A stretch of DNA of 64,000 bases from Halococcus agarilyticus (GCF_000334895.1 NZ_BAFM01000002.1:1-64000), one strand, 5' to 3'; positions 26,647-34,546 are shown, numbered from the stretch's first letter. Notes: generated by a model from the letters alone, not told the origin. Made by a program: numbers and translations.

Positions 26647-27282
26647 ATGGCAGACGAAAACGACAAACCGACACTCACCCGGCGACGGGTGCTCGGCAGT
26701 ATGGCAACGATCGGCGCGGCCGGCGCGGTGGGCGCGGGCGCGTGGGCACAGTACAGCGACGAGGAGACCGCACGGGTCAAGGCCGAAGCTGGTACTCTCA
26801 ATCTCACGATCGACGGAAAGGACGGCAATCCCTCGAAGCGGCTCGACGTTGGGCCGCTTGCTCCGGGTGGAGATGGGGAAAGCAGGTCGTTCAGGCTGAA
26901 GAACGAGGGTAACATCGGTGGGACCGTCCTGGGTCTCATGCTAGATACTGTCGACAGCTCGGAGGGGACCAACAACGAAGCCGAAACCAACACGGGCGGT
27001 GGAGGCGAGCTCGACGACCAGCTCGAAGTCAGAGCGTACGTCGTCCAGTCGAACAGCAATCGTCACTTCTTCGGTAGCAGTGGTTCCAACAACTGGGTGG
27101 ACTACTCCAGCGTCGCAGGGGAGGAGTACATCAACGAGGACGTCGATCCGATGGAAGCGGACGACCTCGTCATCGAGGTTCGCATGGAGGACGTGTCGAA
27201 CAACAACGCAGCGCAGGGAGATACGCTCACGTTCGACGCCGACGTCACGCTCTACCAGAACAGCGCACCGAGTAGTTCGTGA
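26647..27282 (+). CDS. TasA/CalY-like secreted protein with SipW-type signal
   Basis: A 211-residue exported protein. The N terminus LTRRRVLGSMATIGAAGAVGAGAWAQ has a twin-arginine-like start and the AWAQYSDEETA end seen in SipW-dependent signals of the TasA/camelysin family. The mature part has the beta-sandwich style of that family (LNLTIDG, SRSFRLKNEGNIGGTVLG, LTFDADVTLYQNS). TasA proteins form extracellular fibres in bacterial biofilms; in haloarchaea the role is not established. The SipW-type peptidase is the next gene, and a second candidate substrate follows it. ATG 26647 is the start with a complete signal. Confidence 0.85.
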   Translation: MADENDKPTLTRRRVLGSMATIGAAGAVGAGAWAQYSDEETARVKAEAGTLNLTIDGKDGNPSKRLDVGPLAPGGDGESRSFRLKNEGNIGGTVLGLMLDTVDSSEGTNNEAETNTGGGGELDDQLEVRAYVVQSNSNRHFFGSSGSNNWVDYSSVAGEEYINEDVDPMEADDLVIEVRMEDVSNNNAAQGDTLTFDADVTLYQNSAPSSS

Positions 27283-27391
27283 GCTGATCCCCAGTAGCGA
27301 GCAGCGAACACAATCGCGGGCTCGCCGAGCAGTGTGAGCGGTTGTCCGAAACCGCTCCACCGACCTCGGCCAGCGATTTCGACAGACAACC

Positions 27392-28162
27392 GTGCATACA
27401 CCGAACAACGATACGATCCTGCGCGCGGGCGTGATAGTCGTACTCGTCGTACTTATCGTTCCGTTTGTCGTTTTCACCGTCCCACAGGTCGTCGAAGCGG
27501 AGCAGAGTTACGTGATCGCCTCCGGTAGCATGACGCCGGCAATCAGCCCCAACGACGCGATCATCGTCAACGACGTGTCACCAACGTCGGTCGAGGAGGG
27601 CGACGTCATCGTCTTCTCAGAGCGCGGCGAGAGCGACAGTGACAACATCGACGTCACGAGCCACCGCGTGGTGGACGTCACCAACGGCGAGAACGGGCTC
27701 GCGTTCAAGACCAAGGGCGACGCGAACGAGGAGGCTGATCAGGGACTCGTCCCGGCGTCGGCGCTCGTAGGCCGAGTGACGTTCACGATCCCGTTCATCG
27801 GGTACGTGATCGGATTTGCGAGCGGTCAACTGGGGTTCCTCACGCTGGTCGGTGTGCCGGTCGGGTTGCTCATCCTCGGCGAGGTGTACGATCTCGCGGT
27901 CGCGGCGCGGAACACACGGCAGGAAGCGGGCGGCACGACCGAAGCGGAACCGGAAGACGAGACCGTCGGAACGTCGGTCGAGAACGATGCAACACCAGGA
28001 ACCGACACTCAGGGATCGATGACCGAGAACGCTTCGCCGTCGGGGTTCGATCCCGGGGTTACCGCGGTCGGGAACGGCGCGCCCCCGGACATTCGCGACC
28101 CGCGGACCGAACCGATCGATCCGACGACCGGCGACGAGAACGGGGAGGCGGACGATGCGTGA
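27392..28162 (+). CDS. Signal peptidase I, SipW/ER type
   Basis: A 256-residue membrane protease. One N-terminal TM (about 12-32) is followed by the catalytic Ser46 in IASGSMTPAI, His91 in VTSHRVV replacing the bacterial Lys, and Asp in KTKGDANEEAD, the Ser-His-Asp set of ER/archaeal S26B enzymes. A second TM lies around 125-165 (VTFTIPFIGYVIGF, FLTLVGVPVGLLIL). The last 85 residues are acidic and disordered. GTG 27392 starts it, 109 bases after the TasA-like gene. It overlaps the next gene by 8 bases. Dedicated processing of the two neighbours is likely. Confidence 0.92.
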   Translation: MHTPNNDTILRAGVIVVLVVLIVPFVVFTVPQVVEAEQSYVIASGSMTPAISPNDAIIVNDVSPTSVEEGDVIVFSERGESDSDNIDVTSHRVVDVTNGENGLAFKTKGDANEEADQGLVPASALVGRVTFTIPFIGYVIGFASGQLGFLTLVGVPVGLLILGEVYDLAVAARNTRQEAGGTTEAEPEDETVGTSVENDATPGTDTQGSMTENASPSGFDPGVTAVGNGAPPDIRDPRTEPIDPTTGDENGEADDA

Positions 28163-28523
28163 GACGGGTGCGGCGATGCTGATCGCCGGGTTCGTCATGC
28201 TCGCGGCCGTCGGGTTCGGCGGCGGGTTCGCCTACGCCCAGTTGAGCGACACCGAGACGGCGGAGGTTTCGGTTTCGGCGGGAACGTGGTCCACGACCGC
28301 AGCGGGGACGGCAATGCCGACGGAAACGGACACGACGGTATCGGGTGTAACCACGACGGGTTCGACCGAAGTGTCGGAACCAACGACTGACACCCCAGAT
28401 ACGACCGAAATGCCGACAGAAACGGTTCCGAAAGTCGATGAACCCACGACTGCGGCAACCACGTCGGCAGGGGCGACCCGAACCACCGGAACCGAGACGA
28501 CGGACGACACCACGACTGAGTAG
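28155..28523 (+). CDS. SipW-type signal protein with Thr/Ser-rich stalk
   Basis: A 122-residue exported protein. Its N terminus (residues 1-30) has a hydrophobic core and the end FAYAQLSDTETAEVSVSAG, which closely matches the AxA-x-xSDTE pattern of SipW substrates. After about residue 45 it is almost wholly Thr/Ser/Glu/Pro, like a glycosylated surface stalk, with no globular domain. It starts inside the peptidase gene (8-base overlap), so synthesis is coupled to that enzyme. Possibly an anchor or minor subunit for the TasA-like protein; function unknown. Confidence 0.8.
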   Translation: MRETGAAMLIAGFVMLAAVGFGGGFAYAQLSDTETAEVSVSAGTWSTTAAGTAMPTETDTTVSGVTTTGSTEVSEPTTDTPDTTEMPTETVPKVDEPTTAATTSAGATRTTGTETTDDTTTE

Positions 28524-28664
28524 CGTTGCCGGGAAGGCGGGTGCGTGCGATCACCGCCTGACGCCGGGGATCACCGCGTCGCATCCGTCGGAGGGGTGAC
28601 TCGACCGACGAGGGCGACCGTCGTGCGGCGACACGTCTTTGTGGCGACGGCGAGTAGGAGGGGT

Positions 28665-29009
28665 ATGGCGTTCCAACGTGGCGACGATCTCGATCAGGAA
28701 GCGGTCAACGAACGCGTCGACACCGCGATCGACGAGCACGAGGTCGTGCTGTTCATGAAAGGGAACGAGCTGATGCCCCAGTGTGGCTACTCCGATCGCG
28801 CGCTCGGCCTCATCGGTCAGCACCGCGAGGAGTTCGAGACCGTCGACGTGCTCGAATCGCTCGACGAGTACCGGGTCGCGCTCGAACGCCACAGCGGGTG
28901 GGAGACCACCCCCCAGACGTTCGTCGACGGCGAGTTCGTCGGCGGCAGCGACGTGCTCGCGGAGCTCGACGAGCGGGGCGATCTCGAAACGACGCTCGCG
29001 ACCGGATGA
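28665..29009 (+). CDS. Monothiol glutaredoxin (Grx4-like)
   Basis: A 114-residue monothiol glutaredoxin, a family that carries 2Fe-2S clusters with a small thiol. The active site reads MPQCGYSDRA (Cys40 to Ser43), a CGYS variant of the usual CGFS. The cis-Pro motif TTPQTFVDGEFVGGSDVL is intact. ATG 28665 gives the expected N terminus; a longer frame into the 5' region is not needed. Downstream, after 93 bases with stacked inverted repeats, lies the DUF7110-like gene in the same direction. Confidence 0.92.
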   Translation: MAFQRGDDLDQEAVNERVDTAIDEHEVVLFMKGNELMPQCGYSDRALGLIGQHREEFETVDVLESLDEYRVALERHSGWETTPQTFVDGEFVGGSDVLAELDERGDLETTLATG

Positions 29010-29037
29010 CGCCGCGACCGAAGGACAGGGAATATAC

Positions 29038-29094
29038 GTACGGGGTCCGTACTGCCCGTTGAACGGGCAGCGTCGGCAGCGTGCCCGACTGCCG
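29038..29094 (+). promoter_or_regulatory. Three adjacent inverted repeats upstream of the DUF7110-like gene
   Basis: Between the glutaredoxin stop and the ATG at 29103 lie, back to back, GTACGG-GGT-CCGTAC (29038-29052), the perfect 9+1+9 palindrome CTGCCCGTT-G-AACGGGCAG (29052-29070), and CGGCAG-N9-CTGCCG (29074-29094). A TATA-like AATATACG sits just upstream (29031-29038), so transcription would begin around the palindrome and the third repeat would lie in the leader. This could be an operator set or an RNA structure in the 5' UTR. Confidence 0.6.
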
Positions 29095-29102
29095 GTGACA
29101 CC

Positions 29103-29693
29103 ATGACCAACTGCGTATTCCAGCTCCACTCCACGCTCGAACTGCCCCTCGAAGACGTCCACGAGTTCCTCGAGGAGCCGGACCTCCCCGAGGACGTCGA
29201 GTCGATCGATTTCACCCGCCGGAACAACACGCTGATCGTCCGTGGGGTCGCCGCCGACGGCTCCATCAGCAAGTACACCCCGACAGCCCAGCTCAAGGCC
29301 AGCGTGACCGAAAACCGGGTGTACGAGGAACTCCCCGAGGAGGAACAGCCCCCGCATCCCGGCGGCCCCCAGTGGGGCGGCGGGCCCGGCGAGGACGAGG
29401 AACCCCCGCCCTCCGAGCTCGTCGAGTACGCCTGCTTCAAGGGCGACCGCGAGACCGTCCTCCAGAACACCGCCCTCCAGTACCCGATGTTCGAGGTGCT
29501 GCGCGACATCGCCCGGATCGCGGAGAAGGGCACACTGACCGCGATCGCCGCGGTCGACGGCGAGCTCGAAGCCACCAGAATCGTCGACGGCGAGGAGCGG
29601 CCCGCCTCCCTCGAGGTCGTCGAGGACCCCACCGAGGGCCCGGCCGCGAGCAAGGGCGTCGACTGGCGGGACAACAAGTTCATCTCGGATTAG
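29103..29693 (+). CDS. DUF7110-like conserved haloarchaeal protein
   Basis: A 196-residue, very acidic soluble protein that I recall from haloarchaeal genomes as DUF7110. It has an N-terminal alpha/beta part (VFQLHSTLELPLEDVHEFL), a Pro/Gly-rich hinge (about 82-100), and a C-terminal part (LVEYACFKGDRETVLQNTALQYPMFEVLRDIA, ALTAIAAVDGELEATR). No catalytic motif is evident. It is preceded by a set of inverted repeats suggesting tight control. Confidence 0.78.
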   Translation: MTNCVFQLHSTLELPLEDVHEFLEEPDLPEDVESIDFTRRNNTLIVRGVAADGSISKYTPTAQLKASVTENRVYEELPEEEQPPHPGGPQWGGGPGEDEEPPPSELVEYACFKGDRETVLQNTALQYPMFEVLRDIARIAEKGTLTAIAAVDGELEATRIVDGEERPASLEVVEDPTEGPAASKGVDWRDNKFISD

Positions 29694-29883
29694 TGGTGGA
29701 GAGCGTTCCACGTCGGCAGCAGCCCGAGCCGCCGTCGTAGCGTCCAGGGTCCCTGTCGCCCCGACTGTTTCACTCGGTACTCCCGACGGTTCTGCTATCG
29801 ACAGCGGACGGCTGCTTTTTCGTGAGTGCGATCGAGAAGAACTGTCGTCACATAAACAGCTTTGCCAGTGAGGTGTCACACTT

Positions 29884-30036
29884 ATGTCCCTGTTGTCCGA
29901 GTACTTCTCCCGGATCGTGCTTCAGCAGCACTCCCCAACGACAATGACCGATTCGACACCGCAGCGGACCGTCGACCTCGCTCGTGAGCCGAACTACCAG
30001 CAGAGTGGTTCCATCGGCTGGTTTCCCGGTCCGTAA
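29884..30036 (+). CDS. Possible 50-residue small protein
   Basis: A short open frame from ATG 29884 to TAA 30034-30036 in the otherwise empty 448-base gap 29694-30141. It begins MSLLSEYFSR and ends SIGWFPGP. The third codon positions are mostly G/C, and an ACATAAACAG box at 29850-29859 lies about 30 bases before the ATG, as in leaderless haloarchaeal genes. I do not recognise it. The rest of the gap shows only AT-richer sequence around 29800-29860 and no other gene. Confidence 0.35.
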   Translation: MSLLSEYFSRIVLQQHSPTTMTDSTPQRTVDLAREPNYQQSGSIGWFPGP

Positions 30037-30141
30037 CGTCGACTCCACCGTCTTAGAGCGAAATCGGTGTCGAACGGAGTTCCCTCCGTTGGAGTCGCTC
30101 CCTCCAACCGGGCCCGGTCGCATCGGACGCGAGGTAGCGGC

Positions 30142-30681
30142 TCACAGCGAGGCCATCTGCCACCGGTAGTACTCGACGAAGAGCAGCGCGACGCCGGACA
30201 GCAGCGCCAGCCACAGCCCGACGCCGGGCGCGGCCGTAAACGCCGAGGCCGTCCCCTCCGCGAGGGGGTTCCCCGCGGCGGCAGCCGCCGCGATCGTCCG
30301 CTGGGTGACCTCGCCGTTCCACCGCAGCTGGAGGAGCGCCAGCCCGACGATCGCGAGCCCGCTCACGAACCGACACCACATGGCGACCCACCCGCGGAGC
30401 CACCACGAGAAGAGCACGGCGACGACGGCGACGACGGCGATCGCCTGGCCGGCAAGAACGTCGAGACCCATGACACGACGGGGCGCTTCCAGCGGGATCT
30501 GAACGGTGACCCACGTCAGGGCGGTGGACGCGAGCGCCACGACCAGGGGACCGTACGTGTCCACGAACTCGGAAACCAGCCACGGGTACGGCCGCCGAAC
30601 GCCGCCCGACTCCCGATACTGTTGGCCCGTTCCGCCGTCCATGTTCGTCGACTCCCCCTCGCTCGGTTTCCCTCTTGTCAT
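30142..30681 (-). CDS. Multi-pass membrane protein downstream of arsA
   Basis: A 179-residue membrane protein with about four hydrophobic segments (about 45-62, 70-92, 96-112, 150-170) after a Gly/Glu-rich hydrophilic N terminus. Family not recognised. The ATG at 30681 is 52 bases after the ArsA-like ATPase stop on the same strand; ATG 30642 is a shorter alternative. It may be cotranscribed with that gene. No conserved charged residues inside the membrane segments suggest a transporter type. Confidence 0.7.
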   Translation of the reverse strand: MTRGKPSEGESTNMDGGTGQQYRESGGVRRPYPWLVSEFVDTYGPLVVALASTALTWVTVQIPLEAPRRVMGLDVLAGQAIAVVAVVAVLFSWWLRGWVAMWCRFVSGLAIVGLALLQLRWNGEVTQRTIAAAAAAGNPLAEGTASAFTAAPGVGLWLALLSGVALLFVEYYRWQMASL

Positions 30682-30733
30682 TCGCTCTCCGCGTGGTTCG
30701 CCCCGCGAAGCGTCGTCCGACGCGCCGTCTCGG

Positions 30734-31705
30734 CTATCGCTCACCGGTCGTGGTGGCAGCCGCGATATCGAGTTCGGCGGCGACCTCGTCGAGCAGGTCG
30801 CCCTTGACCTCCTCGACGCGCGTCTCGATGGTCGCCACCACCGGCTGGGCGAAGTTCTCGTGGATCCTGGTGACGCGCTCGCGCTCGGTCGCACACCGCT
30901 CGCGGAGGTAGGTCGCGCCCCGGCCGTGCTCGTCGTCGTCGGGGGCGGGCGTCAGCCGGTTGACGACCAGGCCGCCGACGTCAAGGCCGTACTCGTCGAG
31001 ATCGTCGATCGCGTCGTCGGTCTCACGGATCGAGAGCTCGTCGGGGTTGAGCACGAGGTAGAACGTGGCCGCCTCGTCGAGCGTCCGCCCCGCGAACTCG
31101 AACAGCTCCTTGCGGTCGCTCAGCCGCGCGATGATCGGGTCCTCGTCGATCCGCCGGCGTGCCTCTCGGTCGCCGATCGCCGCGCGCTCGTAGAGATCGA
31201 TGCTCGTGGTCCGCTTCTCGATGAGGCGGTCGATCCAGTCGCCGAGAAAGTCGGGCAGGGAGAGCAGGCGGAGCGCCCCGCCCGTCGGGGCGGTGTCGAA
31301 CACCACGCGGTCGTACGCCTCGGAACCGCGCATCACGTCGATGAACCGATCGAACAGCGCGGCCTCGTACGCGCCGGGCGTCCGGTGGGCGAGTTCGATC
31401 TGCCTGTCGATCTCGTTGACCATCGCCGGACTCACCTGATCGGCCAGCGCGCGCTTGGTCTCCATCAGGTGCTCGTCGACCGCCTCGTCGGGGTCGATCT
31501 CCATCGCGTGGAGGCCGTCGTGCCCCTCGACGGGGCGAGGGTCGTCCCCGAAGGGTTGATCGAACACGTCCGCGGTGCTGTGGGCGGGATCGGTCGAGAC
31601 CACGAGCGTGTCGAGCCCCTCGCTGGCGCATTTGAGCGCGTACGCGCTCGACACCGTGGTCTTGCCGACGCCGCCCTTGCCGCCGAAGAAGACGAATTTC
31701 TCCAT
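30734..31705 (-). CDS. ArsA/Get3-type ATPase
   Basis: A 323-residue single-domain ArsA-family P-loop ATPase with the deviant Walker A GGKGGVGKTTV at residues 8-18, switch I STDPAHSTADVF, and the A-loop VVFDTAPTGGALRLLSLP. This is the Get3/ArsA family, which targets tail-anchored proteins or drives arsenite export. No arsenite-specific Cys set or ars gene is nearby, so the Get3-like role is more likely. It is preceded 14 bases upstream by a 98-residue gene and followed by a membrane protein gene, probably one operon. Confidence 0.92.
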   Translation of the reverse strand: MEKFVFFGGKGGVGKTTVSSAYALKCASEGLDTLVVSTDPAHSTADVFDQPFGDDPRPVEGHDGLHAMEIDPDEAVDEHLMETKRALADQVSPAMVNEIDRQIELAHRTPGAYEAALFDRFIDVMRGSEAYDRVVFDTAPTGGALRLLSLPDFLGDWIDRLIEKRTTSIDLYERAAIGDREARRRIDEDPIIARLSDRKELFEFAGRTLDEAATFYLVLNPDELSIRETDDAIDDLDEYGLDVGGLVVNRLTPAPDDDEHGRGATYLRERCATERERVTRIHENFAQPVVATIETRVEEVKGDLLDEVAAELDIAAATTTGER

Positions 31706-31719
31706 GGTGGTGTGGCGTG

Positions 31720-32016
31720 TCAGAAGTGGTACTGCTGACCCTTGCGCTCGACGAGCGTGCCGCGATCCCAGAGCCGGCGCTCCCAGCCCGCGAACTCGTC
31801 GGCGAGGTAGGGGAGCAGCTCGGCGGTGTAGTACGAGACCGGGCTCGGGATGCCGAACGCGTCGGCGAAACACGCGAGCATGAACGCGTCGTCGGTGTCC
31901 TCGGCCTCCTTCTCGATCAGCTCGAACGCCGGCCCCTCGACCATCCCGTGATAGAGGCCGTGGAGCCACTCCTCGACGATCTCCCGGTAGGATTCGATCC
32001 GCTCTGCGAGCGTCAT
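31720..32016 (-). CDS. 98-residue helical protein upstream of arsA
   Basis: A small acidic, mostly helical protein (MTLAERIESYREIVEEWLHGLYHGM, DAFMLACFADAFGIPSPVSYYTAELLPYLADEF). Homologues seem common beside ArsA in haloarchaea, but I cannot name a family. ATG 32016 is chosen over ATG 32028 because a TTTAAGTAG box lies about 26 bases upstream, fitting leaderless initiation. It heads the ArsA operon and may be a partner or adaptor of the ATPase. Confidence 0.8.
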   Translation of the reverse strand: MTLAERIESYREIVEEWLHGLYHGMVEGPAFELIEKEAEDTDDAFMLACFADAFGIPSPVSYYTAELLPYLADEFAGWERRLWDRGTLVERKGQQYHF

Positions 32017-32062
32017 GTGTGCCCGCATGTCGCCCGGCTACTTAAACCGCCGCTGGCCCGGC

Positions 32063-32287
32063 TCAGCAGGCACACCCGGTCGAGGAGTGCGATCGCTCGA
32101 ACTCCATTGCTTCCTCGCAGTCCGGACAGTCCGGCGGTTCGTCGCCCGCCACGTCGACGTCCCGGATCCGTTCGTCGCAGTCGTGACACCAGTACGCGCC
32201 CTTCGAGCCGTCGCCCTTCCCGCCGCCGCGGTTCGCCGACTCGGTCGACGCCTCCAGCATCTCGCTGACCGTGCCGAGGATTCCCAT
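32063..32287 (-). CDS. Small zinc-ribbon protein
   Basis: A 74-residue zinc-finger protein with CHDC and CPDC knuckles (YWCHDCDERIRD, PDCPDCEEAMEFE), plus a second Cys pair at the very end (STGCAC). The Gly/Lys-rich linker before the ribbon is disordered. Small CxxC proteins are abundant in haloarchaea and several affect gene regulation or stress responses; this one is unassigned. A TTTATGTA box lies about 25 bases before ATG 32287, so it is probably leaderless. Confidence 0.83.
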   Translation of the reverse strand: MGILGTVSEMLEASTESANRGGGKGDGSKGAYWCHDCDERIRDVDVAGDEPPDCPDCEEAMEFERSHSSTGCAC

Positions 32288-32428
32288 ACCGTGTGTTCGG
32301 ACACATGAGTACATAAACCCGGGTGTGGTCGTGTGCCGCCGTCACACGACCGGCACCGGCGACCGTCGTCGAACGACCGGGCCAGAACGGTCTTTCTCCC
32401 ACCCCTGAACTGCGGCTCCCGATCGAGG

Positions 32429-32836
32429 TCACTCGACGGCGTTCGCGATCCGTCCGAGTGCGCGCTGGAGTTCACCACGCCGTTTCCACGCGGCCACGCG
32501 GTCGGTGAGCCCCGCGAGCGGGAGCCCGGCGCTCACGTGGGAGGTCATCCTGATCCGGGTGCCCTCGTCCTCGGGACGGTAGGTGACGGTGGTTTCGAGC
32601 GTCTCCAGCGGGCCGTCGCCGCGCTGCTCGTAGACCAGCCCGTCCTCGCGCGCCTCGAACGCGAGCGCGAACTCGACACCTCTAGAGCCGACGATCACGA
32701 GCCAGCCGTCGTCGGTGTCCTCGACCTCGTAGACGGTGAAACTCCCCTCGTACTCCACGAGCGCGGCGGGCGTGAGCTCGCGCCCGACCGCCGACGGGGT
32801 CGCCCCCACGAACCGCGACGCCGCGACTTCGCGCAT
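32429..32836 (-). CDS. SRPBCC-fold (START/Bet v1-like) protein
   Basis: A 135-residue protein of the SRPBCC ligand-binding superfamily: MREVAASRFVGATPSAVGREL at the start, a central antiparallel sheet (YEGSFTVYEVEDTDDGWLVIVG, FALAFEAREDGLVYEQ), and an amphipathic C-terminal helix (RVAAWKRRGELQRALGRIANAV). These bind small hydrophobic ligands or act as polyketide cyclase relatives; no ligand can be named. It lies 14 bases after a membrane protein gene on the same strand. Confidence 0.85.
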   Translation of the reverse strand: MREVAASRFVGATPSAVGRELTPAALVEYEGSFTVYEVEDTDDGWLVIVGSRGVEFALAFEAREDGLVYEQRGDGPLETLETTVTYRPEDEGTRIRMTSHVSAGLPLAGLTDRVAAWKRRGELQRALGRIANAVE

Positions 32837-32850
32837 GAGGAGGGTTGGAG

Positions 32851-33171
32851 TCAGCGCCTCAAAAACGGCACCGTGAGAAGGACGAACATCCCGATCGTGA
32901 CGAGCGCCGCGTACAGCAACCGCTTGAGCCGCTGATCGGCCGGCACCTCGCCGCGCAGCTCCGGCCGTGTGGTCCACACGAGTCGGTGGTACGCCACGCC
33001 CGCGGCGAGCGAGCAGACGACGGTCGAGACCCCGATCGCCACCGGGAGCGAGAGCCCGAGCGCGAGACAGTAGATCGGCCCGAACGAGAAGCTCACGAGG
33101 ACGGCGAACGACGCGACCACGAGGAACGGCACCGGATCGACCGGCGTCCCGTGACGGTTCGTGGGCTTCAT
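32851..33171 (-). CDS. Small polytopic membrane protein
   Basis: A 106-residue membrane protein with about three hydrophobic segments (about 15-33, 35-58 and 86-104) joined by a charged loop (VWTTRPELRGEVPADQRLKR). Unrecognised, though similar DUF-type proteins occur beside SRPBCC genes in haloarchaea. The ATG at 33171 gives a 15-base hydrophilic N terminus; the longer start 33186 is less likely. Cotranscribed with the SRPBCC gene. Confidence 0.75.
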   Translation of the reverse strand: MKPTNRHGTPVDPVPFLVVASFAVLVSFSFGPIYCLALGLSLPVAIGVSTVVCSLAAGVAYHRLVWTTRPELRGEVPADQRLKRLLYAALVTIGMFVLLTVPFLRR

Positions 33172-33306
33172 GCGGGTCGTTGACACGCGGTGATCTATAC
33201 GCTGTCGGCCGTCGTGGTCCGGTCCGGCGGTCCGACGGTCCGGCGGCTCGGTGGCGGACCACGCGACGGGACAGAACTAAGTCGGCGCGGTCGCTGTTCC
33301 GCACGA

Positions 33307-33486
33307 ATGGCCTCGCAGGGTGACATCCGCGTGCTGATCGTCATCGATCTCGTCCTCTCGGCGGCCTTCAGCGCCGTCACAGTGTGGGGGCTCTCGCTCG
33401 TCGGCGTGCTGGCGTTCTCGTGGCCCACCGTCGGGCTCGCCACTCTCCTGCTCGCCGTGCTCACGTATCTCGCGGTTCTCCAGTGA
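33307..33486 (+). CDS. 59-residue small membrane protein
   Basis: A small hydrophobic protein with two membrane segments (about 8-32 and 38-57). No family recognised. It lies 51 bases before upp in the same direction, but upp has its own promoter, so cotranscription is not needed. The intergenic sequence upstream is rich in GGTCCGG repeats (about 33218-33245). Confidence 0.65.
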   Translation: MASQGDIRVLIVIDLVLSAAFSAVTVWGLSLVGVLAFSWPTVGLATLLLAVLTYLAVLQ

Positions 33487-33537
33487 CGAGCGGCGCGTGA
33501 CGGATGATTTTATACTCTCCGGGAGCACCCATCCAGT

Positions 33538-34212
33538 ATGCCCATCGAGGACCGCGATCCCGCATCCCTCATCACACACGCGCTCGCCCGCGACACGCTC
33601 TCACGACTCCGCAGCGTCGAGACCGAACAGGTCGCCTTCCGGAAAGGACTGGTGAAGCTCGGTCGGATCTGTGGCTACGAGATCATCGACGGCGCGATGG
33701 AGACCGAGTACGTCTCGATCACGACCCCGCTGGCGGAGACCACCGGCGAACACGTCAAAGGGCTCGACAACGTGGTGATCGTGAACGTGCTCCGGGCGGC
33801 GACACCGTTCGTCGAGGGGCTCCTGAAGGCGTTCCCGCGCGCGAAGCAGGGCGTCATCTCCGCCGGCCGCGACGAGTCGGCCGGGATGACCGACGGCGAG
33901 TTCCCGATCACGATCGACTACGTCAAGCTCCCCGAGATCACCGAAGACGACACCGTGATCGTCGCCGACCCGATGCTCGCCACCGGGAGTACGATGTGCC
34001 GGGTGCTCGACCACGTTCTGGAGACCGCCCCCGAGCCCGAGGACCTGTTCGTGCTTTCTGCGGTGAGCGCGCCGCCGGGCCTGCTCCGCGTCGGCGAACG
34101 CTTCCCCGAGGCCGACCTCCTCACCGTGAGCGTCGACGACGAACTCGACGACGACGGGTTCATCGTGCCGGGCCTCGGCGACGCGGGCGACCGCGCGTTC
34201 CGCACGAAGTAA
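33538..34212 (+). CDS. upp: Uracil phosphoribosyltransferase
   Basis: A 224-residue UPRTase that salvages uracil with PRPP to UMP. Seen are [19 protein letters not shown], the PRPP-binding loop [18 protein letters not shown], and a C-terminal uracil-binding segment near [21 protein letters not shown] box (33508-33515) lies about 26 bases before the ATG, so the transcript is leaderless. Length and motifs are complete. It pairs metabolically with pyrF and pyrH elsewhere in the window. Confidence 0.95.
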   Translation: MPIEDRDPASLITHALARDTLSRLRSVETEQVAFRKGLVKLGRICGYEIIDGAMETEYVSITTPLAETTGEHVKGLDNVVIVNVLRAATPFVEGLLKAFPRAKQGVISAGRDESAGMTDGEFPITIDYVKLPEITEDDTVIVADPMLATGSTMCRVLDHVLETAPEPEDLFVLSAVSAPPGLLRVGERFPEADLLTVSVDDELDDDGFIVPGLGDAGDRAFRTK

Positions 34213-34310
34213 CACGAACGACCGTTCCGTTCGACGCACGTCGAACCCCCCGCGTTTCGGGTGGAGATTCGACTCACTCCGGGCAGCTGTGGCTACTACT
34301 CTACGTTCAG

Positions 34311-34440
34311 CGGCGGCTGGCGCACGGGAGCACGCCGGAGGCGTGCGACTCGTGCGAGGGATGAGCGAGTGACGTGAGCGAAGCGAACGAAACGAGCGAA
34401 TCGGCTGGGGAGGGCGTGGCCTGCGGTCTCTCGTTTGTGT
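34311..34440 (+). repeat. Second dispersed repeat family, copy A
   Basis: In the 334-base gap 34213-34546 between upp and a convergent gene. The 130-base segment starts near GGCTGGCGCACGGGAGC and contains GCGAGGGATGA, GCGAAGCGAACGA and GGGGAGGGCGTGG. A segment at 61047-61170 matches it over its whole length with many substitutions. No gene is seen in the gap. Confidence 0.75.
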
Positions 34441-34546
34441 CGTGATCCGTGGCCGCAACGAAACCCGTAGTATGAACTCGTCGCCGGAGTTCAACGACTG
34501 TCGAACCCCATCAGCCATCACCTCTTCGATCGCTCGTGCGTGTTCG

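Noticed and set aside
26387-26899. A 170-codon frame with heptad-like repeats (FQA.LES, SQAVVER, FQAVYEQ)
   Set aside because: After the repeat it runs across the start of the TasA-like gene in another frame with shadow-type sequence; the repeats are better explained as phased DNA sites.
29848-30123. A 91-codon minus-strand frame in the gap before the ArsA operon
   Set aside because: Composition is Arg/Cys-rich and unlike haloarchaeal proteins, it has no promoter, and it lies opposite the better-supported short plus frame.
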